Virus record (IMG/VR): IMGVR_UViG_3300038415_000014 | Span: 1 to 64,000 of that record | DNA: 64,000 bases | Reading direction: 5' to 3' (one strand) | Source of the DNA: a virus | In this document: positions 1 to 6,007 of the stretch, piece after piece | How positions within the stretch are numbered: position 1 is the stretch's first letter | Layout of the letters: every line of letters begins with the position of its first letter | Program-made: the position numbers and the translations under genes | The notes under the pieces: model-generated | What the model saw: the letters and a program-made list of their open reading frames with translations, nothing else | Databases searched by the model: none | Told to the model about the DNA's origin: nothing

Positions 1-300
1 TAAAGAGGACAACTCGGAAACCGGCATCTTCCCCCTTGGACCCGTGATCACCCCTCGTTCGATGGGCCAAGACTTCGGAGTCGCGAGAAGATTGATATCA
101 CGCCCGCGAACAAAGGCATCCGCGATGGCCAAGGAGACACCCTTTTGCAGGCCGGTTGCATCTTGGATGCTGTCACCAACCCGCTCCGCCTTATGCTGTT
201 TGGTCTCTTTTGGCTTGTACTTGAACGACATGAGGTCTGAAGACACCGCTTGGTATCTGCTGGATACTCTTCGGATAAGGGCTAGATGATCACCGAGCAT
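1..300 (-). CDS. Unknown small protein, C-terminus cut by window edge; carries the R-x3-R-Y tag
   Basis: The reading frame opens with ATG at 298-300 and stays open to base 1, giving at least 100 residues; the end lies outside the window. The start is two bases after the TGA of the preceding gene (303-305). The N-terminus reads LALIRRVSSRYQAVSSD, an instance of the recurring R-[VI]-x2-R-Y segment found on several neighbours. After it comes a lysine-rich stretch (FKYKPKETKQHKAERVGD) and a short helical region (ATGLQKGVSLAIADAFVRGRD). I recall similar small hypothetical proteins in environmental phages, but no function. No catalytic motif is visible. That it is a real gene is well supported by the packing and the frame; its role is unknown. 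Confidence 0.75.
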   Translation of the reverse strand, partial: MLGDHLALIRRVSSRYQAVSSDLMSFKYKPKETKQHKAERVGDSIQDATGLQKGVSLAIADAFVRGRDINLLATPKSWPIERGVITGPRGKMPVSELSSL

Positions 301-302
301 AC

Positions 303-617
303 TCAGATCACGACCCCTAGTTCTCCGAAGTCCTCAATCACTTTCATCAAGGTGTCAGCATCCTGCACATCAGGTCTGATGATCTGCCTCAGATCTCGGT
401 CGTGAACAACGTTACGCTCAATAACCTTGAAGTCGCGAAGCAAGTCATCTACCCCAGCCAAGTCATCAGATACAGCCTGAAGGAGGTTATCCTTCTCACG
501 CCTCCAAGCTATCAACTTCGACTCGATGTCCTCCGGAAGAGACATCGCGACCTTGTACCTGGAGGCTATTCGACTTACGACCAAGGCGTTTTCAAACTCT
601 TGCAGTAGGTTTGTCAT
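303..617 (-). CDS. Unknown 104-residue protein with N-terminal R-x3-R-Y tag
   Basis: The start ATG overlaps the TGA of the gene upstream (ATGA), typical of translational coupling. Residues 1-26 contain LLQEFENALVVSRIASRYKV, the clearest copy of the terminal tag. The remainder is acidic and predicted helical (DIESKLIAWRREKDNLLQAV, then DDLAGVDDLLRDFKV), with no cysteines, no membrane segment and no known catalytic motif. It lies in a run of small unknown genes downstream of clpX. The tag's QEF-x-[DE]-A pattern is also in the 25-residue gene at 1402-1479, so the two probably share a partner or destination. Function unknown. Confidence 0.8.
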   Translation of the reverse strand: MTNLLQEFENALVVSRIASRYKVAMSLPEDIESKLIAWRREKDNLLQAVSDDLAGVDDLLRDFKVIERNVVHDRDLRQIIRPDVQDADTLMKVIEDFGELGVVI

Positions 618-856
618 CGTTCACTCACAAATCTAGAAGCAATCCTCTGAACCATCAAAGCATTGTAAAATCCGAATATTGGACGAGCTGCCGCTTCCCT
701 TTTAAGGTACTCATCAGTCGGCTTATGACAACTCGGAGATCCAGGGTTCTTGTACTTACAGTAAATACTCCAAGCTGTTGCCCATGCCTGCTCGTCAGAG
801 TAGGTGGGGTTACTGTCTTTCACCTCTCTATAGTACTTATCCACTGGACTGGGCAT
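614..856 (-). CDS. Unknown 80-residue protein with the tag at its C-terminus
   Basis: The ATG at 854-856 is preferred over an upstream start at 880, because AGGAG stands seven bases before it (AGGAGTTAATTATG). The protein begins MPSPVDKYYREVKDSNP and has a tryptophan-rich helix (DEQAWATAWSIYCKYKNPG) followed by SPSCHKPTDEYLKREAAARP. It ends in FYNALMVQRIASRFVSER, a good match to the tag that is N-terminal in most neighbours. A tag that works at either end would fit a docking or sorting peptide better than a processed leader. The gene overlaps the next gene by ATGA, and the LAGLIDADG gene upstream overlaps its start by about 20 bases. The N-terminal part resembles small phage proteins I have seen but cannot name. 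Confidence 0.75.
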   Translation of the reverse strand: MPSPVDKYYREVKDSNPTYSDEQAWATAWSIYCKYKNPGSPSCHKPTDEYLKREAAARPIFGFYNALMVQRIASRFVSER

Positions 857-1352
857 AATTAACTCCTGACCCTGTACCAACTATAAGAGCTTTCTTACGA
901 GCCCTCCACTCCTTCATATACTTACGGAAAGCCACCCGACAAGGTTCACAAGGAGCCTCTTTTCTCTCCCGGTGTCTGGCATAACCAGAATAGGTACCAG
1001 CACCGCATTCTGGGGATGTGGGTAGTCGGTTCTTTACTTTACAATCACGGAGCACGGTTTCAAATTGCTTCAATCTTCGAGGACTTAGCCTAGACTTGAA
1101 TAACTCAAGTAACCTCTCTATATTCCTCCGATCCCCAGATCTCCATCTCCACTTTTTCTTCCAAGTTGGATGGCTCTTAGGTGGGGGAAACGGTCCGTCC
1201 AAACTCCCAAACCCAATAATCTGGTGGAAAGCTCTAACGGGCTCCGGATCGGTCATTGTTATACATGCAAAAGCGTGTTTTCTAGGGTTAAGAAATACAG
1301 ACCCCTCACCCTCAAATAAACCACAAGCCCATGCAATATCCGATTCGGTCAT
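837..1352 (-). CDS. LAGLIDADG-type homing endonuclease with C-terminal Cys module
   Basis: Residues 8-20 read WACGLFEGEGSVF, the first LAGLIDADG helix with the acidic catalytic residue (FEGEG). This is followed by a typical single-domain homing-endonuclease body (IGFGSL, RRNIERLLELFKSRLSPRR). Near residues 115-150 is an extra module with the pattern C-G-A-G-T-Y-S-G-Y-x2-H-x5-A-P-C-E-P-C-R, a zinc-knuckle-like segment. I know this segment best from actinobacterial and actinophage proteins, where it often accompanies WhiB-like or endonuclease domains. The gene is wedged between the 25-residue gene and the next small gene, with a 20-base overlap downstream and no clear ribosome binding site upstream, as is common for free-standing homing endonucleases. 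There is no sign of an intron or intein. Confidence 0.8.
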   Translation of the reverse strand: MTESDIAWACGLFEGEGSVFLNPRKHAFACITMTDPEPVRAFHQIIGFGSLDGPFPPPKSHPTWKKKWRWRSGDRRNIERLLELFKSRLSPRRLKQFETVLRDCKVKNRLPTSPECGAGTYSGYARHRERKEAPCEPCRVAFRKYMKEWRARKKALIVGTGSGVNYAQSSG

Positions 1353-1401
1353 GCTATGGGTGTACTACAAGTAAGTTATTGAGTAGCGCTAACGAGTACA
1401 A

Positions 1402-1479
1402 TCACCTAATGGACTTAGCACGAGCGGCAACCCTTGAGGCAAGTACTGCGTCTTCGAACTCTTGAATAGGATCTCTCAT
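1402..1479 (-). CDS. 25-residue micro-gene consisting only of the recurring tag
   Basis: ATG at 1477-1479 is two bases after the TAG of the upstream gene and is preceded by AGAGGT seven bases away, a good ribosome binding site. The frame runs 25 codons to TGA at 1402-1404. The peptide contains QEFEDAVLASRVAARAKSI, essentially the N-terminal tag of 303-617 (QEFENALVVSRIASRYKV), with Ala in place of the final Tyr. Nothing else is encoded. It may be a translated free tag or competitor, or the remnant of a longer tagged gene cut by the LAGLIDADG insertion immediately downstream. Translation is inferred from the spacing, the ribosome binding site and the protein-level similarity. Confidence 0.6.
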   Translation of the reverse strand: MRDPIQEFEDAVLASRVAARAKSIR

Positions 1480-1481
1480 GG

Positions 1482-2786
1482 CTAACCTCTGTACCTCTTG
1501 ACCACTCGCGAGATGATATCGAGTGAGGCAACCTTCTCAGATCCCTCCCCGTCTTTCTTCTTGACGAACCAGATCTCATCGACTTCGGACAAGTCGACCT
1601 TCACTACATTGCCGTCACCCTCTACAGATCCATCGTCAGAAGGCTCTTCCTCTTCGTCGTCTTCAGAGGGCTCCTCATCAGTAGACCATTCGTCTTCGTC
1701 GTCCTCTTCATCCAAGTAACCTAACGAGCTTTCGAGGGCATCGTCATCGAAGTTATCCAGCTCCTTGGCTACCGAGGCCGTGATGAAGTTTCCAAACACC
1801 TCATCAGTATCTGGGTCACCACCCTCGGACGCTTCCTCGGCGTAACGGAACAACATGACCTGAGCGTTACCAGTTGACGCCAAGTGTGACATCAACCCCT
1901 CAACCCCATGACCAATGTGACCAAGCTCATCTAGAACATGAAGGTGACCCATAGCCCGAGAAACAGCCTTCAAAGCCACGTGACGTGACATTCCTTTGAC
2001 GAGGGCTCCTGCAGCTGCTAGGGGTCCGCTAGATGTGAGGGCGGCTGCCGTGATGCCAATAGCTAGGTGGACTGCAACAGACTTGACAGCCTTCTTCTGC
2101 TCGGAGGTCATCTTATTACCCCGAATAGCAGAAGCTATCCCTTTGCTAGCCGTCTTGTACTCATGAACCTCGTGCTTGACGGTATTAACCACTCCCTTAG
2201 CGAGTTTTTCCGGGGCTTTGACTAAAGCCTCATGGACCCCCATGAGTGTCTTGCGTCGGAACCCTTCATCCTCGATGAATCTCTTGACCTCTTTTGGGGC
2301 CTTTGCTACGAAGTCCTGGGCTTTCTTTCCGAGCCCCTTCAGGCGGTCCGCCCAACTCTTCTTTGGCGGCCCCCCCTCAGCAGGCTTCCCCCCCTTGGGC
2401 TCCTCTCTCTTGCCCTCTGGTGCAGACTCAGCAGGCTTCTCCCCCTTGGGAGCGCCAGACCCCTTCTCTTTTTCTTGGGTCTTGGACATCCACTGATTAA
2501 ACGCCTCGAAGGCCTTGTCTCTAAAGTGGGGGTTCTTGAGGGCAGTGCTGAATGAGACTTGGGGATGACGTTGCCGCGACAGAGGATCGGGATTCGGATT
2601 GGGGACCATCTTCTTCCCGCCATCTTGAGTAGTGTCAAGCCACTCCTTCCAACGAGGCGGGGGTCTCCCAGGGCGTTGCTTCTCTTCAGATTCGTCGCTT
2701 AAAGCAACTTTCTGGAACCGTGTGGCTACACGGAGGCTCAGTACTTGGTCACTGGCCGAGTTCGCGTTGTGGATTCTGTATGACAT
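1482..2786 (-). CDS. Unknown 434-residue low-complexity protein, tagged at both ends
   Basis: The N-terminus holds DQVLSLRVATRFQKVAL (about residues 13-29) and the C-terminus ends SLDIISRVVKRYRG, so the R-[VI]-x2-R-[YF] segment occurs at both ends. Between them lie a proline/lysine/glutamate-rich linker (residues about 95-150, EKEKGSGAPKGEKPAES-type), a helical central region, a small hydrophobic Ala/Gly segment (about 228-262, HLAIGITAAALTSSGPLAAAG) that could insert in a membrane, and a very acidic tail (about 350-410, DEEDDEDEWSTDEEPSEDDEE). No enzyme motif is seen. The mix of basic linker, hydrophobic hairpin and acidic tail might suit a packaged virion protein or host-membrane effector, but this is speculation. 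The gene lies directly downstream of clpX. Confidence 0.75.
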   Translation of the reverse strand: MSYRIHNANSASDQVLSLRVATRFQKVALSDESEEKQRPGRPPPRWKEWLDTTQDGGKKMVPNPNPDPLSRQRHPQVSFSTALKNPHFRDKAFEAFNQWMSKTQEKEKGSGAPKGEKPAESAPEGKREEPKGGKPAEGGPPKKSWADRLKGLGKKAQDFVAKAPKEVKRFIEDEGFRRKTLMGVHEALVKAPEKLAKGVVNTVKHEVHEYKTASKGIASAIRGNKMTSEQKKAVKSVAVHLAIGITAAALTSSGPLAAAGALVKGMSRHVALKAVSRAMGHLHVLDELGHIGHGVEGLMSHLASTGNAQVMLFRYAEEASEGGDPDTDEVFGNFITASVAKELDNFDDDALESSLGYLDEEDDEDEWSTDEEPSEDDEEEEPSDDGSVEGDGNVVKVDLSEVDEIWFVKKKDGEGSEKVASLDIISRVVKRYRG

Positions 2787-2812
2787 CCAGCCATACGCGA
2801 GCTATCAAAGGA

Positions 2813-4066
2813 TCAAGCTGATGCCTGCTCCTCGCGTAGGGTCAGCAACCCAATACCAGTAGTTACAGTTTCTTCAGTGATTGTGATTGCCTCAAGTGAG
2901 GTATTACTAGGTGCGTCGAATGACAGTTGTTTCAAAGCACCTTCCACAATTGACCTCAGCGCCCGCGCTCCGGTTGGGCGCTTCTTGGCTTCCACAGCAA
3001 TTTTTCGCAAAGCTCCCTCAGTGAAGTCCAACCTGAAGTGGTCAATCTCGAATAGACGCTTCACTTGGCGGATGATACTATTCTTGGGTTCTGTTAGAAC
3101 TCGAATCATCTCATCCTCAGTCAATTCCAAGGTACTTGTCAGGATCGGCATACGCCCCAACATCTCTGGGATGATCCCAAATTCAAGAACATCATCCTCA
3201 GTCACTGCCTTATAGGCATCTGTTAGGTTGAACTTCTGTTTGGCCTCAGCACCAAAGCCAATTGATGATAACTTGTTGATACGCCTCTCGACGAGAGGCT
3301 TGATACCATCAAAAGATCCAGCTCCTACAAACAGGATGTTCGTAGTATCAACGAGGTCAATGGCTTGCACCAAACCCCCACCCATCTTGTTGATCCCCCG
3401 CGGGACCCGCGCTCTGGTCCCTTCGAGTAGCTTTAGAAGAGCTTGCTGAACCCCTTCACCGGATACATCACGATAGCCGGCGCGGTCGCGCCCACTACCG
3501 CGAGCGATCTTGTCAATCTCGTCAATGAGACAAATCCCCCATTGAGCCCGATCGACATCACCATCAGCATCGAGTATGAGCCCTTGGATCAAGCTCTCGA
3601 CGTCATCCCCAACATACCCAGCCTGGGTCAGAGTCGTGGCATCCCCAACATGGAAGGGGACCCTCAACATCTTGGCTAACGTGCGGAATATATGGGTCTT
3701 TCCCGTACCAGATGGCCCCAACAACAGGATATTACTCTTGTCTAGTTCGATCTCATCCGGGAAGTCCTCTTTCTTGAGCCCCCTCCTCTTATAGTGGTTG
3801 TAAACCGCCGTAGATATTGCTATCTTGGCTGACTCTTGTCCAATCACATATTCATCGAGATGGGTCTTGATCTCGTGGGGTTTTGGAATTACCTCGGGCT
3901 CTAGCTCTTTGATTACGCCAGCTTCCTTTGCCTCATCAAAGGAGTTGTTGCACCGGTCAGTGCACGCACGACAAATAAAAGGCCCATCATCCGTGGCAGC
4001 TATCAGATGGCCAACGATGTTGGTTGGCTTATCGCAAAAGCTGCAACGGTTAAATTCTGCTGGCAT
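2813..4066 (-). CDS. clpX: ClpX-type AAA+ unfoldase
   Basis: A full-length ClpX homologue of 417 residues, close to the size of bacterial ClpX. The N-terminal zinc-binding domain has C8, C11, C32 and C35. The AAA+ core has Walker A GPSGTGKT (117-124), the pore-1 loop GYVG (150-153), Walker B with D182-E183, the [16 protein letters not shown] pore-2 region, and sensor/C-terminal motifs including [15 protein letters not shown]. The IGF tripeptide (269-271) that docks ClpX onto ClpP is present, so it could use host ClpP. No clpP gene is in the window. ClpX unfolds tagged substrates using ATP; in a phage it could redirect host proteolysis or remodel phage complexes. Its start overlaps the end of the preceding gene by 17 bases. 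Neighbours are tagged small proteins. Confidence 0.95.
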   Translation of the reverse strand: MPAEFNRCSFCDKPTNIVGHLIAATDDGPFICRACTDRCNNSFDEAKEAGVIKELEPEVIPKPHEIKTHLDEYVIGQESAKIAISTAVYNHYKRRGLKKEDFPDEIELDKSNILLLGPSGTGKTHIFRTLAKMLRVPFHVGDATTLTQAGYVGDDVESLIQGLILDADGDVDRAQWGICLIDEIDKIARGSGRDRAGYRDVSGEGVQQALLKLLEGTRARVPRGINKMGGGLVQAIDLVDTTNILFVGAGSFDGIKPLVERRINKLSSIGFGAEAKQKFNLTDAYKAVTEDDVLEFGIIPEMLGRMPILTSTLELTEDEMIRVLTEPKNSIIRQVKRLFEIDHFRLDFTEGALRKIAVEAKKRPTGARALRSIVEGALKQLSFDAPSNTSLEAITITEETVTTGIGLLTLREEQASA

Positions 4067-4373
4067 AGAGGCGAGATACTACACCAGGGAGAGCCACTAA
4101 ATCAAGGATGGCTCTCAGATCCACAATAAATCTGTGCGCTACTCTGACTTCGATCCCTTGACCTGTCGGTTGAAAAGCCGCACTCTTGTGCTTGAAGTAC
4201 TCAACCTGGCGGAGGCGCTCCTCGGCCTTCTCCTTGGAAGGGTAACACCCGCCATTCCAATCAGGGTTGTCTGGGCTTCGAACGCAATACTCGCCCTTCT
4301 CTTTGCGGATGACCGCAGTCACCTCGTTCGAGAAGATGTAGCGCTCCATTACCCTGAGTACGATTGGGTCCAT
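4050..4373 (-). CDS. Unknown 107-residue protein with the tag at the N-terminus and internally
   Basis: Begins [18 protein letters not shown], a tag-like segment. A second tag-like copy, [17 protein letters not shown], starts near residue 75, and the C-terminus ends [10 protein letters not shown]. Between them is a compact region ([21 protein letters not shown], then [21 protein letters not shown]). The phrase [35 protein letters not shown] resembles a small phage domain I have seen as a stand-alone protein, in which a lysine-rich helix follows a short beta sheet; no function is known to me. The start is one base after the previous stop and the end overlaps clpX. It may act with ClpX, given the 17-base overlap. 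Confidence 0.75.
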   Translation of the reverse strand: MDPIVLRVMERYIFSNEVTAVIRKEKGEYCVRSPDNPDWNGGCYPSKEKAEERLRQVEYFKHKSAAFQPTGQGIEVRVAHRFIVDLRAILDLVALPGVVSRLYASRI

Positions 4374-4374
4374 A

Positions 4375-4647
4375 CTACTTTTTCTGACTTAGGTATTCGT
4401 CACCTGCTGAAGTCCTATGATAAGTAGGGTTACTGTATGTAACGACCTTACTTTGGCTCTCTGCAAAACCAAGCTCTACAAGCTTCTTAATGGGTGCTAG
4501 ATCAGGATTAACCCTAGCTGGTAGCTCTTTTAGGAGAGAAAGTTGTGCTGGAGTTAGTTTAACCCTTGTGGATCCAGTTAGGTACCTATTGACCAGTTCT
4601 TGGCGGAACAAGTACCGGGCAACAACGTTCTTCGTGATTTGGTCCAT
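4375..4647 (-). CDS. Unknown 90-residue protein, tagged, with a winged-helix-like C-terminal half
   Basis: The ATG at 4645-4647 is chosen because GAGG lies eight bases upstream (GAGGTTTGATCATG) and the upstream amidase stops two bases before it; an earlier TTG in frame has no support. Residues 1-20 read MDQITKNVVARYLFRQELVN, with the R-Y tag, and NRYL follows. The second half (KLTPAQLSLLKELPARV, then IKKLVELGFAESQSK, then YHRTSAGDEYLSQK) has the look of a small winged helix: a recognition-type helix, then a wing, then the TSAGDEYL segment common in MarR-like folds. DNA binding is therefore possible but not shown. Function unknown. Confidence 0.7.
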   Translation of the reverse strand: MDQITKNVVARYLFRQELVNRYLTGSTRVKLTPAQLSLLKELPARVNPDLAPIKKLVELGFAESQSKVVTYSNPTYHRTSAGDEYLSQKK

Positions 4648-4649
4648 GA

Positions 4650-5411
4650 TCAAACCTCAGCGTAAACGATGCAGTCCTCGTTCCACTTGAGTCCTTTACA
4701 GTGGACCTTGCCCGTCTTCTCGATGATGCAAACCCCACCTTCACCAAAGTCATTCGGGCATTCATACCCATGTCGGTTGGACACAATGAGGGTAACCTTG
4801 TTGTCCTCAACGAAGTCCATCCAACTGGTAGCTGGGAACCCACTATCACCCCAGTTAGCACTCAGGGCTACGATGTCCGCGTCCCCAGGCTCGTAGAAGC
4901 TAGTCCACTTGTCGTCCTTCTTATCTCTGACATCGCGACAGATGAGAAGCCCCACCCGCTTGTCCTCGAACTGACACTTGATGATCGGTGGGTTGGACAT
5001 CCCATGAGAGGCCCACAGGTAATCGTTACCGAAGAAGTTGATCTTGCGATAACTAGTGTAGTACCCACTGGGCTCAATATAGAGTTGTGCGTTATAGAGC
5101 TTGTTGGTCCCCGTGTCCAACTCAACGAACCCAGCTACGATGCAGACATCAAGCTGGCGTGACAGCGTACTATACACGTAGAGATCTGACTCAGTGTCAA
5201 TCCCATCCATGTCATCCAGCCAATGAGGGCTCTCAGCAAATGGGCGAGCTTCGTCCTCATCCATGAGTGTGTAGCCCACCGAGGCTAGCTCTGGAAGAAC
5301 AATCAGCTTGGCCCCATTGTGAGCCGCCTCAATGACAAGCTTCGCCAACCGCATGAGGTTGTTGCGCTTGTCCTTTAGTACTGGACAGAACTGGACAGCC
5401 GCGACCTTCAT
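4650..5411 (-). CDS. Carbon-nitrogen hydrolase (nitrilase superfamily)
   Basis: A 253-residue protein with the complete catalytic triad of the nitrilase/amidase superfamily: E41 in LPELASVGY, K123 in YRKINFF and C158 in LLICRDVR. The length is a little short of the usual 260-300 residues but the fold appears whole. Family members hydrolyse amides or transfer amide nitrogen (N-carbamoylputrescine amidase, glutaminase domain of NAD synthetase, omega-amidase); the substrate here cannot be told from sequence. The ATG overlaps the preceding stop as TGATG and the gene ends two bases before the next start, so it is part of the local operon. In a phage it may serve NAD, polyamine or nitrogen metabolism. 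No NAD synthetase domain is fused or adjacent. Confidence 0.9.
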   Translation of the reverse strand: MKVAAVQFCPVLKDKRNNLMRLAKLVIEAAHNGAKLIVLPELASVGYTLMDEDEARPFAESPHWLDDMDGIDTESDLYVYSTLSRQLDVCIVAGFVELDTGTNKLYNAQLYIEPSGYYTSYRKINFFGNDYLWASHGMSNPPIIKCQFEDKRVGLLICRDVRDKKDDKWTSFYEPGDADIVALSANWGDSGFPATSWMDFVEDNKVTLIVSNRHGYECPNDFGEGGVCIIEKTGKVHCKGLKWNEDCIVYAEV

Positions 5412-5995
5412 CAGCCGAAAGCTCCTAACTCAATAGGCTTACTACCATCAAAGGGGATCAGAGTATCCTTGAGCCGAAGTCGGTCAGCACCCCACCTACG
5501 AGTGGCAATCTTCACAGCCCCAGTCTTGAGCTTTGACTCGATGGAGTCCGGGATCTTGACAGAGAACTTAGTCTCAATCCAACGAAGCTCTGAGGCTATT
5601 GTGCTCTGAAGGGTTTCGTTAAACCCAGTCACCATTTTCACCATATGATTGGCTAATTTTGGGTCACTATCAGGGTAGGTCTTGTTGTTAACAGGATGCC
5701 AGTTCGGATGAATGATGATACCTTCTGGAGTTGTGTCAGTTGCTGCTCGATAAGCCCTCTTGGCCGGGTTGAAGGGCAGGATGGCGAACGACCACAGGTT
5801 GATTCCCATTAGTGAGCTGTTGAGGGCAATGTTCTTAGGAGGGTCCCACCAACCATTGCGCTTCGGGAACTTGGTCAGCTCTCTATCCAGCACACTAAAC
5901 ACAGACTCGATGTCTGCCTTCTTGGCGTAGGCATACCGATAAGTTACGTTCTGAGTGATCAGAGCGTCTTCATACTCAATCAACAGATCATCCAT
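5411..5995 (-). CDS. Unknown 194-residue protein with N-terminal tag
   Basis: The start is set at ATG 5993-5995, because GAGG precedes it by seven bases; an upstream GTG at 6007 lacks a site. The N-terminus, MDDLLIEYEDALITQNVTYR followed by YAYAKKADIES, matches the tag layout (acidic-aromatic, then E-D-A-L, then R-Y). The rest contains a tryptophan-rich segment (RNGWWDPPKNIALN, then INLWSFAILPFNPAKRAYRA), a glycine-poor beta region and a basic C-terminal part (KIATRRWGADRLRLKD). No cysteine cluster or nucleotide-binding motif is visible. It overlaps the following amidase gene by one base. Function unknown; the tag places it in the same group as its neighbours. Confidence 0.75.
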   Translation of the reverse strand: MDDLLIEYEDALITQNVTYRYAYAKKADIESVFSVLDRELTKFPKRNGWWDPPKNIALNSSLMGINLWSFAILPFNPAKRAYRAATDTTPEGIIIHPNWHPVNNKTYPDSDPKLANHMVKMVTGFNETLQSTIASELRWIETKFSVKIPDSIESKLKTGAVKIATRRWGADRLRLKDTLIPFDGSKPIELGAFG

Positions 5996-6007
5996 GGCAT
6001 ACCTCAC

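Noticed and set aside
1498-1719. Plus-strand Ser-rich open frame
   Set aside because: It is the reverse complement of the acidic (GAG/GAA/GAC-rich) tail of the gene at 1482-2786; no ribosome binding site and no conserved pattern.
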